Positions 51,838 through 63,918 of a stretch of DNA of 64,000 nucleotides are shown in pieces. The DNA lies in assembly GCF_910592395.1 (NCBI RefSeq), contig NC_088318.1, positions 8,802,349 through 8,866,348 of the forward strand, given 5' to 3'. The position numbers and the translations under genes are program-made. The stretch comes from Lineus longissimus. Its lineage: Eukaryota > Nemertea > Pilidiophora > Heteronemertea > Lineidae. The notes under the pieces are model-generated. The model did no database searches, was not told the DNA's origin, and saw only the letters and a program-made list of their open reading frames with translations. The stretch's first letter is position 1. Each line of letters opens with the position of its first letter.

Positions 51838-52300
51838 AACTGAAGAACGTCCCCTCACTTGGATGTGATTTCTTTGTCATGTATTGAAGATGGCTGGAGG
51901 AAAGCCCCTTTCGTTTTTTGTGTACCAAAGGTATATTCAGTTTCTGCATCTGCAACTGATATTTCCATTGTTCAGTCATATTATGGTAGTGAAACAATTT
52001 ACTTCACTACACTTGACCAATCCTGTGACAGTCCCATCAATGTCATTGGCCTGTACAATCTAACGACTACCCCTAAAAGGAAAATAATTGGTGCGATTTC
52101 AGACATTACTGTGCAGATTAACCTTCGTGCTCCCACTGTGATATTTGGAGATTTCAATGTCGACTCATCCAAAATATATCCAGTTGCTCTACACTTACTG
52201 CACTTGTTCCATGACCTTGGGTCCTCTGTGTATCCACCAGATGGTCCGACCACTGATCGAATGACAAAAATAGATCACATATTTGCAAATTGCAAATAAG
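51838..52300 (+). pseudogene. EEP endonuclease fragment of a non-LTR element
   Basis: The frame at 51859-52299 contains PTVIFGDFNVDSSK and then TTDRMTKIDHIFAN. These are the 'vGDFNvd' and 't..tkIDhIf' motifs of apurinic-like endonucleases in LINE ORF2 (also found in Helentron proteins). The N-terminal catalytic Asn/Glu part is weak, and no reverse transcriptase follows. A stop after CK ends the fragment. Confidence 0.6.
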
Positions 52301-52639
52301 GAGAATTTTATACTGTTGACCGAATGTATTACTCCATTATCTTGCCAATTTCTTTCTATTCAATCTGTAATATCAAGATTTAATTCATGATGACGTAGTG
52401 CGAACTTTGAAATTATTAGTGGATAGTTTACTGCTTGGTTGGACTGGAGACTGCGGTTGATCAGCAAGAGCTCTGTAGGCCTTCTGGGGAAGAACTAGGA
52501 AGGAATGCAGCCATTTAACAAGGCCTTAGAGAGAATTGGTGGCTTTCCCATCACTAACACTCTGTAAGAACTGCACGTGGTGCTCCTCGGGCAGTTTGCG
52601 ACGAACTTGTGTTAACAGCATTCTCCCATTGAGGTCCTT
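52301..52639. other. Spacer, nothing recognised
   Basis: Short non-coding interval between the endonuclease fragment and an ATGCCCCCGC repeat. Confidence 0.35.
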
Positions 52640-53110
52640 TTTATGCCCCCGCCAATGCGTAAAGCATTGCAGAGGCATTATGTTTTACCGATATCCGTCA
52701 GGCGTCAGGCGTCAGGAAGGTTCCTTTCGAAAACGGGCTCATTCTGATTCTCATTATGGCCTCCAGGACGGCGTGCTTGAAATCAGTTTCCGTCAATTTC
52801 GAGGAGAACTGTTCGTCAGATCAAATTCATTTTTTTGTGTGTACATTGGGGGTGACTAGAGGAAGGTTCCTTTCGAAAACAAGCTCGTTCCGATTGTCGA
52901 TATGGTCACCAGGGTGGCGTGCTTGAAATCAGTTTCCGTCAATTTCGAGGAGAACCGTTTGTCTGATCAAATTTATTTTTATGCTCCCGCCAATTCGTAA
53001 TGCATTGCGGAGGCATTATGTTTTACCGATGTCTGTTCCTCCCGTCCGTGCATCTTGCCGTCTGTGCATCCATTAGCCGTCTGTTTTCGCTTATTTTAAC
53101 GAGAACGCTT
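52640..53110 (+). repeat. ATGCCCCCGC-family repeats, two heads and two units
   Basis: Heads at 52640 (TTATGCCCCCGCCAATGCGT) and 52979 (TTATGCTCCCGCCAATTCGT), each followed by 'gcattg..gaggcattatgt'. Units with 'gaaggttcctttcgaaaac' (52717, 52864) and 'gcgtgcttgaaatcagtttc' repeat at ~148 bp. It is the same family as the Polinton insertion site at 24908. Confidence 0.8.
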
Positions 53111-53250
53111 TGAGTACGCTTTTTATGTGGGAAGAAAAAGATAACGTGTACAGCGGGCATTACAGACCAATAACTCCTTCACAATGTCAACTAAACCCAG
53201 TCAGCTATGACTCCAGCTGCCCGGGGATGTCTGAAAAACACTTCACTTTC

Positions 53251-54080
53251 CTAATACATCAACTCAATGTGCTCACGAAGGGGGGGGGGGCATATGCCAC
53301 GTCTTGCGTTGCTCTTGTTTATCGTTCCAATGGTTTCAATATGTGAGACAAAATTCTGGAGTGATTCTACAAATGTTTCCATCGCTTTAAGGTCGTATTT
53401 TCCTCTGTGGGTTACGTATGTACTATGCTTCTCTAGGTCTCGTAGCGATATTTCTAGACGTCTGTCATCATCTCCATAAGCTTCATCTAATATCTCCCAA
53501 ACTCTTTCAATGTTAAGGCATGCCTTCATTTTTCTTGAGATGGCTTGAGAAATGAGTGAAAGGTTCTTCAAATTGGCGGTAGTCACGCATATCACCAGAG
53601 AATGAAGGAAATTTCAGTTTGGCCATACGAATTGGTGTTGGCTTGATAGGACCTGGCGTGGGCGATGTTACGGTTGCTGCGGGTTTCACTGTTTCCTGGT
53701 TTATCTTCTCTGTTTTTCTTAGTAGATCATGCATTTTAGGCAGGGCTTGCTCTTTTATTTCATTTAAGTATAGGTCATGCTTTTCTGCAATTGCGTCTTC
53801 AGGGGCCTCTAAATCCGTTTTATCGGTAAAGTCCTCAGGTTTCAACTCTTGACTCGGGAAGTGGATGTCAAAATTGTTAAGATTAGATTATTCGTCAAGT
53901 TTGGCACGTATGAGGTCCGCAAGTCGTTTTGTATTCTGTGTAAGGGAGACGTTCTCGGACCCTTAACAGTAGTTTGCCTTCTTTGATAATGTTTGTGACT
54001 TTACTTCTTACAGTGCTTCGTGCCTTCTTTGCCTCCTTAGAATCTGCAGGTCTAGTGTCCGCTGTATCCATTTTGACCTT
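53251..54080 (-). pseudogene. BEL/Pao-type Gag fragment
   Basis: On the minus strand: MDTADTRPADSKEAKKARST near 54070, then a 53845-53513 frame with MAKLKFPSFSGDMRDYRQFE. That is the 'P.FsGd.r.w..F...F' block of Pao Gag. Then comes a 53595-53251 frame with ERVWEILDEAYGDDDRRLEI ('iw..L...YGd'). Frame changes near 53900 and 53540. No pol follows downstream. A different, more diverged family from the copy at 16.8-22.8 kb. Confidence 0.75.
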
Positions 54081-54901
54081 ATGCAATCTGTATCTAACCT
54101 TGTGGGACTAAATGTTACTGTGCAGTGTGGTGCTGCTCTCTCGTGATAGTAAACAGAGTAACAATATAGCGTTGATCTTCGTTCGGCTCCTGGACGGTGC
54201 TGCTCTCTTATGATAGCAAACAGAAAATTGACACCTAGATGATTAGACAATTTTTGCCTGAGCAATGCATTCATATCCTTTTTACCAATAGTTAGAAAAT
54301 GTTAACACCTAGATGATTAGACAACTTCTTGACATAGGAAAACCATCAGAAGACACCAGCTTGATCAAAAGATGTAGACTCATTAAAACATGATTTTAGA
54401 AGGGCATTGTTAATCCCGGCTTCATCTCTTGATATATGTTTGTAATATTGTAATACATTACATGCAGTGTCAATAGTCAATAGGAAACGGCCTTATTCCC
54501 CTAAGACAGTCATATTATAGTATTCTTTTTGAATACCAAGTACATATTTACAAAATAATAAGTGTATTTTTTCAGCTGGTTGTTTATCAATTTACTTATC
54601 AAAACTGTACGAAGCACATTATCAGTATTAAAAGAAATTATCTGCACCCGAGATCTCTGATTGATATAAAAATGATAGGCCAATCAGCGCCGCCGCGCAT
54701 TTCAGGATTTACTCAGATCGCTCAGAATATTCCGAATGCTATTGAGCCTATTTTAAGCTACGCTGACTTTGCAGTGTAGCTTATGGTTTGTACTGGAGCT
54801 GGCCGAAAGTAGTTCCAGCAAAAAAGTTGCATTTTCATCTGAATTTCCTGTAGCTGGGCCAGGAAATGTGTCAGCATACCAATATTTTGAACTCTTTTTT
54901 C
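54081..54901. other. Non-coding; short duplications upstream of the Gag fragment
   Basis: 'ggtgctgctctc.t.tgatag.aaacag' occurs at 54129 and 54195, and 'acacctagatgattagacaa' at 54231 and 54305. This is possibly the leader or LTR remnant of the Gag fragment. Nothing else recognised. Confidence 0.4.
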
Positions 54902-54910
54902 GATAGGATT

Positions 54911-55853
54911 CAAGGAGGATACCGCGGTGACGTCACATCACATGATCCCGACCCATATTACTGATCGCTAAGGCCAATCAGATTCAGTCTACTGACAGCA
55001 GCAGCACTGAACACATCTCCACGTCTCACTGTCTGGTGCGCTCCTGTACACAAAAACACCAATAGACATGAAATATTGCAATACCTAGTATGGATTCTTC
55101 CTGTGTAAAATAATATTTACAGAGCAGATTAACTTCCACGAATAAAAAAGACGTTTGGCGTGGCCAAAGTGCGGAAATAATGTCTCCGCTAAAATACACT
55201 ACGAAATACACTAGGCAATGCACTACGCAATATACAGTAGAGATGCAGTTGAGTTTGTTATTGTTTTGACTTAGAAGCCCGCCCATATCATAATATATTC
55301 ATGTATTCATGAAGTATGAACTCATTTCTGTCCCATACATCTCTAAGAACAGTCAATTTCTCCTTAAATCATCACCGAAACCGCGATATCCGCAGGAAGA
55401 TTTCGTTCTAGTGTCCGAAAATGCATGATCTTACAGGGGCGCTAACTCGACAAATAGAGGGGATCTATGGGGATCTATGCGAGTTTTAGGTCTTACAGGT
55501 CTCGAACTTGTAAAATCTGTAAACATGCCTCCAAATCCCATACTGCTAATGAAGAGATTGCCCCATATCTAGGAGACTGTTTTAAACCATCGCTAATTTT
55601 GGAAGATCGGTGCCCGGCTATTTGGTTTAAAAAACCCTATTTTTCCCCATCAAAACAGCACTTTTCATTATTCAAATGATAGCTTATTGTCTGAAGACTT
55701 ATTTCATAGCAGAAAAGTACTAATAACTCTGATTTGATGCGAAAAATCTAACTTTTTTGATGACTTGATTTTCCCTTGGCAGTCGATCGAGTTTGTTTAC
55801 AATATGCAGCGCCATCTTGGAAAAGCCGTGACGTCACCGCGGTATCCTCCTTG
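54911..55853. mobile_element. MITE with 26-bp TIR and 9-bp target duplication (Mutator-like)
   Basis: The left end CAAGGAGGATACCGCGGTGA continues CGTCAC; the right end at 55828-55853 is its exact reverse complement. The flanks are GATAGGATT at 54902-54910 and GATAGGATT at 55854-55862, a perfect 9-bp duplication, which fits the Mutator (MULE) superfamily best. No transposase in the 943 bp. Confidence 0.85.
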
Positions 55854-55862
55854 GATAGGATT

Positions 55863-58190
55863 ATAGCTCTTCACAGCAGAAAAACTAAATGCCCCGTAAT
55901 TGGCAGTAATTGGCAGATTTTAAGCTAGAAATTGTCGTCTGGTCAAAAGTGGCTAAACGGCCTCGATCCTACCTGTCTCTGTAATGTACTGAATGCGCTA
56001 CACTTAAGGCATTGCAGCCGAGGCTAATAACGTGATGGCCATTTTGCAAATGTATATAGAGTGTGTACGTTCATTTCAAAATATAGTTCTAATCTAAATT
56101 TTTCATAACGAGCAGTTAGAAAGTGGTATTTCCCTATATTTTGATTCTCAATGTCAACATGTCGCTTTGAGGGGTTATTTTGTCTAATTCTTATTAATAT
56201 TGCCGATAAAAGACACGTAGAACAAAAACCCAGATTCATATGCTCAGTTCATCTCCGTACGGTAGACGTTTTGACAAAAAACCAGGGTGAGTTTTCTCTG
56301 TAATTTCTCTTGATTTGCTAGGTACAATAGGCCATGACAACTGTTATTTGAAAAGTCATAGTATAGAATGACTCCTGTAGCTTGTTTACATACGAAGTGT
56401 TACCGTTTTTGGCTTTCTGTCTCGTTAAATTTGCTCAGTCATTGAGTCGAAGTCGAAGATTAAAACACACATGAACGCCATAGTACATTTTATACACAAA
56501 ACGGTGTTACAAAAAATTCTTCCCAATCATCAGAATGAAATAATCGTAATACTTCACAATTATCTATTACACATTAATATAACAACTGCAGGAGAATGAC
56601 TTTGAAATCTAGACAAAACTTTCTTATAAGAATAGCCTCTTTGTATTTATAAACATCATCGACGTAATCAAAACAAACCCGAACGCTAGATGAACAAACA
56701 TGGCGATGGTGGACCGCTTCACACGAAGTTGACGTTTTCTCATGTTTCTTGTCAAAATAACAATGATATCGTAGAACTTTGATAGTGACACTGGTCAGAG
56801 TACACACAGAATAGCGACGAAGTAGTCTGCTGGAATTGCGAGGTATTTTATACAAACAATAAAACTGCCATTCTCAGTCTATGCTGATACGCAAAACCGC
56901 GAGGAGCTGCATGAACTGGGCCTACATTATTTACCATACATTACAGTAACACACCCGATACCGGTACTTGAACAAATGCAATGCACTGCAACATATGTGT
57001 AGGGAAGTAAAGTATGCATTGCAAGCCATGTGTCCAAACTCTACCAAGGGGAACGTTAGTAAATAAAGGTGAACTTTTGCAAATTTAACTTAATTTCATC
57101 CCTCCCCCCCACCAGTTCACTAGTTTTTCACAAACGTTTTGATCTTTTTTTGTACATTTATGTTTTACCGTACCACCAACATAAACAGCGAACCATACAG
57201 GGTTGTATATCCTCTCACGGTTTCGCGTATCAGCACAGACTACTCATTGTTTTGGTAACATAATCGGGAATGTTAATAATAAATATCTTATTTTGATGGT
57301 GTTTTTTTACAAAGTGCTATTTTTTCTCATGTTTACAGGATGATGCAGTCTATTATCTGCGAGTCATTCCGGTGGTCTCCTCTGGCAAAGTGGTGTTGCT
57401 GTGCATGCTGTGAAACTTGTGACACGAAACCAATCAACCAGTCAGCCATGAGATTGACAGGATCGGGAAAGAAGATGCTGTTTCTTAGCTGATTCACGTT
57501 TTGGTCTTGTTTTACTGTGTTGTCCAAGTTGTTTGAATAATAAGCCTTGAAATTGAATGGGTATCTCTGAATTTTTATTTATTATAACATTAAAAATAAA
57601 GCTTGCCTATTAAACCTGAACTCATGAACATGCAACCTTTAACCCTTCTACTAGTGTCATGCTCGACCATAGATCGCTTTAAAATTCCTACCCCTTTACT
57701 GTCGCGCTCGACCCTGGGTCGAGAGGGGGTGATGCCTCAGAGAATAAATTATCCACGGCGCAATTGGAGTCCGTTATGTTTAGTTTATCTGCCAGTATAA
57801 AGATGGCTCTGCGTCTGATCATTTGATACCAGAAAACCAAATTGTTTCTACATGAAAATTTCCCGCAACTTGCAACTGAAAGTCAAGCACCTTTTCAGAA
57901 GAGGTCAGGCAAGGGGTATGGTGATGTAAGAAACGTTATCATGGCTGATGTCGCAATCAAGTAAGACTTCGTTGTAGCCTGATTGTTATAAGAGAAGTGG
58001 GTGATGCAAGAGACAGCATCATGCCTCATGTCACAATCAAGTAAGAGACCGCATTGTAGCCTTATGGGAGTAACTCAAGATTTCCACTGACCTACTTTTA
58101 CAACCTTCTGCCCTACTTTAAGACTGTTATTGCTAAAGTAGTCGTGTTTGGTATTGAACTAAGGATAATGAATAGTAGGTTTGTGCTAAC
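55863..58190. other. Long intronic stretch without recognised gene
   Basis: No protein homology on either strand. There is a CGACC-rich short patch at 57663-57722 ('cgctcgaccctgggtcgag', a small palindrome). A ~70-bp duplicated block 'gatgtaagaaacgttatcatggctgatgtc'-like lies at 57921 and 58001. A few minus-strand frames around 56.6-56.8 kb have no motifs. Confidence 0.45.
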
Positions 58191-58191
58191 C

Positions 58192-58193
<2 letters not shown>

Positions 58194-58222
<29 letters not shown>
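58194..58222 (+). repeat. (ATT)n microsatellite
   Basis: About nine uninterrupted ATT units after 'acccattatt'. Confidence 0.9.
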
Positions 58223-58458
58223 TATTACTGATCTACTTTTATGACTTACTGAACAACTTGATCACCGTCACAGAGAAAGGCAGTCGCGTTAATGGTATCA
58301 AACTAAAGGTATTGAAAGAGCAGTTTTGCGCTGGCCTGCTTACACACAGTTGGAGCAAAGGCACTGAAGGTATTGAAGAGCGGATGTGACAAAAGAACCC
58401 CTCAACTACTTCATTCACTGCATTTCAAATAAAACCTTCACAACTCTCATCCACCCTC

Positions 58459-58625
58459 GGGGCCAAATTCATGAAGGGCGTGTAAGGGTTAGACGTGTGT
58501 AACTTCTCCCTGATTAGTTATAGGGCCTATTCATATTCTGTGAAGATTTACATGAAAAACCTGGATCTGTCTTTTCAGTAGTTAAAGACTGTTTTAAGCT
58601 GAACGCCCTTCATGAATTTGGCCCC
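58459..58625. mobile_element. 167-bp MITE
   Basis: GGGGCCAAATTCATGAAGGG at the left is matched by the reverse complement at the right (58603-58625), giving a 23-bp TIR. No target duplication is clear (CTC and ATT flanks). Superfamily not assigned; a GGGGCC start is seen in some Harbinger-like MITEs. Confidence 0.7.
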
Positions 58626-58795
58626 ATTTTTCTAAGCTTGATTCCATCTAGTCTGTCCACATCTCCCTATCTACCATAAACCTACATTCTGGTACTCGCA
58701 TAAACTACTTGCTACATTTTCTTGTCAATCATCTCATTCCTTTCTATTCAATTCCACCAGCGTAGCTATTCAGGCCGCCAGACCTCTAGTTGGAT

Positions 58796-59125
58796 GTTTC
58801 AAATCGTAGGGGAGTCTATATATCACCGCAGTGGCCGGCATCCCTCGTCCTTCGTCGTCCATATCCTGTTTCAAAAACAGTGGCACGTTTCTTAACCCCT
58901 AGGGCTACGAACATGAAACTGTGTACACAGGACCCCCAGGTCAGGTGACCTTTGACAATGAATTTCGGTCCAATCTGATTCTTGACTTGGCCACCAGGGG
59001 GCCAGAAGTGGAAACATATAAAGTGTGATATCTCTCTTATGAGTGACTTTTTTTTCGATAAAAGTTTATGGTAGGTTCTTCTAGCAAGGATACATCACAT
59101 AACATACGGGTTTTTGAATTGACCT
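58796..59125 (+). repeat. R300 copy with head, inside the ATP2C1 intron
   Basis: The head is partial ('cgtaggggagtctatatatc'), followed by a CGTC tract and one unit with all family landmarks ('cttgacttggccaccaggg', 'agcaaggatacatcacata'). It is truncated at 'gacctattatt'. Confidence 0.8.
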
Positions 59126-60172
59126 ATTATTATTCAAACAGCAGAACTGAGCAATGGATATAAATAGATATGAAGTGTGGGAGTGGCCAGGCAACTCTAT
59201 AAATCCCACTGGTGCATTGTCTCAACATTACAGGCATATTCTTTGGGCCAATTTTTAAAAGTGTTAAATCTAACAGTCCAGCAGTATTACAGACACCGGT
59301 CCAGCACTTAAACGTTTTCTTGGCCAAAAAATTCCAAATGTTTCAAAACTGGCTGATTTGTGGTTCACCGGATGGTTTCATTTGTCACTGAGGTGTCTGG
59401 TTTACTGGCTGGGGGAAAGACCACGAACTAAGACTAGAATTGTTAGTTGAGTATTGCCAGACTCTGGAGTCTGCCAGACTCTGGAGTCTCTGCCACAGTG
59501 AGGCGCAGGTGTGTCAGGCTGTGCGTAAGCCCCATACTGTTAAATGTGAACATTTTGGGGATATCTAGGCTTGAAACACATTTTTTCAACGAGTAGCAAT
59601 TTTGTCAATCAAAGTCCAAAATTGACTAGTTTTGGAAATTGATTAGCAACTGTCTACAATTCACAGCAATTTTTATAGCATAACAAAATAATAGCCCTTC
59701 TTCTAAAAAGACTAAAGCAAAACCCATTATTGCGATGTGGAAGAAGTTCAAATCTCCCGCCACTGAGACTTTTCAGCGACCAAGACGTCATAATTTCTGC
59801 CAAAAGAAATGTTTTGAAAATCACTCAAACTCGTTGATTAAGTTGTCACAGACTTAAGAAACAGTCATTATATGTTGTTTAGGACAGATTAAATACCATT
59901 CAAAATGTTTTGAAAGCTTTAGGGAGAGTTTGCTTGTGTCAAATGAGGACTATAAAATCGGCAAAATCAATGTACAAGACACACTATGTAGATACATTGT
60001 AAATCATCGCTGTATAGACACCATGCATTAATGTACACAAACTCGTACCGGGACTCGGTGACTGCAGACAGACCGCAAAATAGAATACAATGTATACACT
60101 GTAAGGATGTGTAACTGCTTTTAGGTACCTTGGTACCAGTTGAGATAGAGGTTTTTTCTATGTATTGCCTCT
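59126..60172. other. Intronic, nothing recognised
   Basis: A short tandem pair, 'ccagactctggagtct' (59458 and 59475), and otherwise unstructured AT-rich sequence. Confidence 0.4.
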
Positions 60173-60176
60173 ATGT

Positions 60177-61077
60177 GAGGGGTTCAGGCGCAAAACCCCG
60201 TAAACGCCATTCCTATGAAAAATGAGATAGCTGTACCAATGTACAGCTTTTTGCATGTAGATGACGTTAGTCAAATCATATTGTTGCAAAATCCCGTAAG
60301 TCCCATCGTAAATGCCTACCTTAAACCCAGTTTGTTTGCAAAACCCAGTAAACGCCACCACCATATTGGTGCAGAAACACGTAAGTCCCTGAAAGCCAAT
60401 CACTGATGAACTGCATGTCACATGACGCACAAAATGGCGGGGCCCACGTTTTCGCTGTAGAATAGCGGTTTTTTTGTCAATTTCTGCTGAATTTACGCAA
60501 AATTAAGATGAATAAATTGGATTTTAAAAGTTTGGCTTTATGGGAGGCATTGAATTAAATTGTGCAGAAATTTTCTGAGGTACCCAGTACTGATTTCATT
60601 CACTTATCACAGCAGGATGGCTTGGCCTCCCAAGTGACGGACAGTCGGTAGTTTCTGGTCTATAGACTCCTGGCAAAAAACACTAACATTCAAAACTATT
60701 CACAGACAGGAATTTGCTCTTTTATTAATCCAATTTGAGTACATTGCTAACTGTGTTGTGTTCTGTTACATTTTCATGCATATTTTTCCAGTGATAGGTT
60801 TTGCAAACACAGATTTTTTGGACTTACTGAGTTATGCAAAAATAACGCATTTGGACTTACAGAGTTTTGCCGCCAATATCAATCAAAATTGCTTAATAAC
60901 TAGTTTTCATAATAAAGGTTAATTTTTGAAATTCTGGCCTTTTGTTTACCAACCAAAAAACTATTTGATTACATTGAGAGTAAACCAGTAACCAATGAAC
61001 CTACTCCCAAACAAAAATTCTTGTTTTAAAACAATAGGGGTATTGTGGACTTACTGGGTTTTGCGCCTGAACCCCTC
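60177..61077. mobile_element. 901-bp DNA element with subterminal motif arrays
   Basis: GAGGGGTTCAGGCGCAAAAC at the left is inverted at the right end (61056-61077). The flanks are ATGT at 60173-60176 and ATGT at 61078-61081. Inside the left end a motif like GCAAAAcCC.GTAAGTCC occurs four times (60188, 60287, 60337, 60370). Inside the right end it occurs three times inverted (60817, 60851, 61049). Such subterminal arrays are typical transposase-binding sites. No coding region. Confidence 0.7.
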
Positions 61078-61414
61078 ATGTACTCCTCTGTGTATTGCCA
61101 TAGCACTTTCCGCTCTGGAGCCCAGATTTGCTCGATGGAAATACGGACAAGCCTCGCTTTATTGACGTTTTCCAATGCATTGCTGTCTTTACATACATAC
61201 AAAACCTCCACCTGATGACGAGAGTGTGCTGAAATAATTTTCTTGGCGAGAATAATGCCCTAGTACAAAAGTCTCAGCCTATGGCGGAGACTAATAACCA
61301 TCTTTAAATCACCAGTGATTGCCCACAAGAGTGGGCAATTAAACTGTGATACTGATGCTGATAAGAGTTTCCTAGATTCTAGGGAGGATTTTGTCACTGT
61401 CCTATAAACTGAGT
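61078..61414. other. Short spacer
   Basis: Contains a small inverted pair 'attgcccacaa'/'gtgggcaat' at about 61319-61340. No gene. Confidence 0.35.
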
Positions 61415-61990
61415 GTAGGGGAGGTTCCATATTGATTTTGGGCTCGATATAAAATCTAAGATGGCTGTCAGACCGCCATCTTTGTTTTTCACATTCAATA
61501 ACTCGAAAACCAAGTTGGTGACAGATCTGAAACTGATAAGGTGTGATGTACGAGGCTAGGGGAGATTCCCTATGGTTTTTGGGTCGAACCCAAAATCAAA
61601 AATGGCCGCTAGGCTGCCATCTTTGTTTTCGCATTCTTCCCCATAACTCAAGTATCCATTGAGTGACAAACTGGACACTTCTGTGCGGTAATGACCTAGG
61701 TTAGGGGAGGTTCCCTATTGATTTTGATCCCTAACCCACTATCCGAGATGTCCACCAGGTCGCCATCTTTGTTTTTTTTCACATTTCGTCCCATAACTCG
61801 AGAGCAAGTGAGTGACAGACCTGAAACTTATGTGGTTTGATGTGCGAGGGTAGGGGAGGGGAGTGGAGGTTCTGGAGAGAGATTTTGGACCCAACACAAA
61901 ATCCAACATGGCCGCCATCTTTGTTTTCCGTATTGTGCCGCATATCTCAAGAACCGTGTGAGGGACAGACCATTAACCCTGCATACCTCG
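61415..61990 (+). repeat. Tandem array of ~140-bp units
   Basis: Four units share 'taggggaggttccctattga', 'aaaatc.aagatggc.g', 'cgccatctttgttttt' and 'cataactcgag.a.c.agtgag' in order, starting near 61417, 61557, 61696 and 61852. A fifth partial head lies at 63553. Each unit contains an internal inversion AAGATGGC...GCCATCTT. No coding potential. Confidence 0.75.
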
Positions 61991-62374
61991 CTGTCTGACA
62001 CAGGCTTCTAAGTCCAGTGAAGTTGTAAATTTTTACCCTAACAATAGTGATGTTTACCATTTTACTCCAGCAATAGACATTGATGACCGGACCTATCAAC
62101 CTACCTGCGCATCACGGAATACTCAGTCCTGGAGGTTAGCTGGGGTTTTCGAGCAATGTTGAAACACGTTTCATGTGTTGTGTTGTCAAAACTGATTCAG
62201 AACACTGGGCTACTTAGTCAGTATAGTGGACTATCAATGTTCGCCTAAAATCCGGCAGCAATGCAAAATCAAAGCTGCCCTTAGAAATGGGAAGTGCCTT
62301 GCTACCATTGAATGCTTGATTTGATGAGGGATGAAATGTTGCCACGTAAATGAACAGAAGACAGGTGCATTATT
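61991..62374. other. Spacer, nothing recognised
   Basis: No ORF homology or repeats noted. Confidence 0.35.
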
Positions 62375-63150
62375 TCAATGACAACTTGCCATTCCTCCCA
62401 CCGGGATATGAAAACATTTTATCGAGAATAAAGAAACATTTTTAATTTCTAGATAATCTAGCTCTTCCTTAAAAAGCTGTAAATCATCTTCCTGGTCACT
62501 CCTTTCAATTTCTATTAATCGTCCATGTTCTACTTGTTGACCTCCATTGACGTCAATAATGGGCAGACGGCTACCTCCAAAAGCAGTGCACACAGCATCA
62601 GCGCTGATCCTCTCCCAAGACAAGCTGATCATTCTCACGACCTTTCGAAGTTCGCTTTGGGGACATTCCCCATCATCTTCAGTGTGGCGATTTTCCAGGC
62701 TTTCTAGATGGCACGTAGTAGGCATTTGAAAGCTTTCATGATGCTAATATCCAGAGGTTTGAGAAGGCCTCCAGCCTCTTGAAGCATGTTCTGAAATTCC
62801 TGATTCCTATGCGGAGGGTACTGGTCGAGGTTCAACAAAACGGTTCCTCATCTACGAATGGTAGCAGTATGTGCGAGAGACCAATTCATCAGCATTTCCT
62901 TTCTGACCCATCTTCTGTGCTTACCAGTAACATGTAAAAAGAGTTTTGTTTTATCATCAACTGTTAACGATCTTAACAATGTCTTATCCATTGCTATATT
63001 GAAGGCAAATCCGCCTGTGACAAAAGGGGCAGGGTGCTTAAGGGACCACCCCTTGGATTGTGATTTCATGAAAACTGGCAGCCGAGGGCAACTTTCATGA
63101 AACTTGCATTGATGGCACCATAGATTGACCTTCAGACCACCCAAATTGAG
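62375..63150 (-). pseudogene. pogo/Tigger (CENP-B-like) DDE transposase remnant
   Basis: On the minus strand: LFLHVTGKHRRWVRKEMLMN, then (after a stop near 62848) a block near 62830 reading VLLNLDQYPPHR, then GGLLKPLDISIMKAFKC. The 'lLilDq...H', 'LkPLDi.i.kaFK' and 'W..I.adav..aF' pattern corresponds to the second catalytic Asp and the QPLD region of pogo-type DDE_1 transposases. Stops near 62705 and 62848 break it. The N-terminal HTH and first Asp are not seen. Confidence 0.5.
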
Positions 63151-63776
63151 AATTTTAAAATGAAATTACACATTAAAACTGCTGCGACACCACTCTCAAA
63201 GATGGTGAACAAATAATCATACATTTCCTTCAGGAACATGCCAGTATGGGGTTTTATGACATCAAAATTGTTCATGTAAACTATAGGCTGCTTGAATTAT
63301 AATTAGTCAAGTGATAGTTACCCCCATGAATGATGTCCTCAGGCAGGATCCGTTTCATGAGGTCAGAGGGAGTGAAATGGTTCGTATGAAATACGAGTAA
63401 GCCCCCATTCATGACATTCGGACAACAATGACAAGGAATTGTTGCAAGCCACTTCATTCATCAAGAAGTCATGTCCTTTTCATATTGGTCTCACAGGAAA
63501 CATTGTCTTTTCCCTGACATTTTCAGTCGCATGATCTTCTGTTATGCCTAAGTGTAGGGGCGGTTCCCTATCAATTTTGTGCTTATCTGTCTTTACAGCT
63601 CAACCTGACGTGAGGATTATCAGTAAACTACTGCATGACCAAGGTGAACCCATAACCCTTAGATCATAAGTCAGGTGGCCTAACCAGTTCGCCAATACTC
63701 TTGATCTGCTCTTAAGCAAGTGCCTGTGGTCATTTTTGACATAAAGAAATTATATTTTCATTTCATTCATTTTCAG
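63151..63776. other. ATP2C1: Intron end, acceptor of next ATP2C1 exon
   Basis: No gene. 63735-63776 is T-rich and ends TTCATTTTCAG, a good polypyrimidine tract and AG acceptor. Confidence 0.6.
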
Positions 63777-63918
63777 TTAAAGTCAGTCTTTACGATTGGT
63801 TTGTTTAACAATCGTATGTTCCTAATAGCTGTTGGGCTGTCACTGGTTGGCCAGCTCCTTGTCATCTACTTCCCTCCATTACAAGCTGTCTTTCAAACGG
63901 AATCTTTGTATTTAGCAG
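63777..63918 (+). CDS. ATP2C1: Secretory-pathway Ca2+/Mn2+ ATPase, exon (M9 region)
   Basis: A 142-bp exon in phase 0, bounded by TTTTCAG and GCAG|GTGAGT. It encodes [20 protein letters not shown] followed by [20 protein letters not shown]. This is the conserved SPCA segment with transmembrane helix 9 and the IYFPPLQ motif. It directly follows the protein of the exon at 23907-24150. The phase at the donor is 1, with the final exon(s) beyond the window. No lesion, so the host gene appears functional despite the 26.6-kb insertion. Confidence 0.93.

Larger units (their letters stand above)
24151..63776 (+). other. ATP2C1: ATP2C1 intron of 39,626 bp
   Basis: It begins GTAAGT at 24151 and ends TTTTCAG at 63776. 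The exon on each side joins at a codon boundary and gives continuous SPCA sequence (DMFNAL...SE then [10 protein letters not shown]), so no exon is missing between them. About two thirds of the intron is one Polinton with its own nested insertions. Confidence 0.85.
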
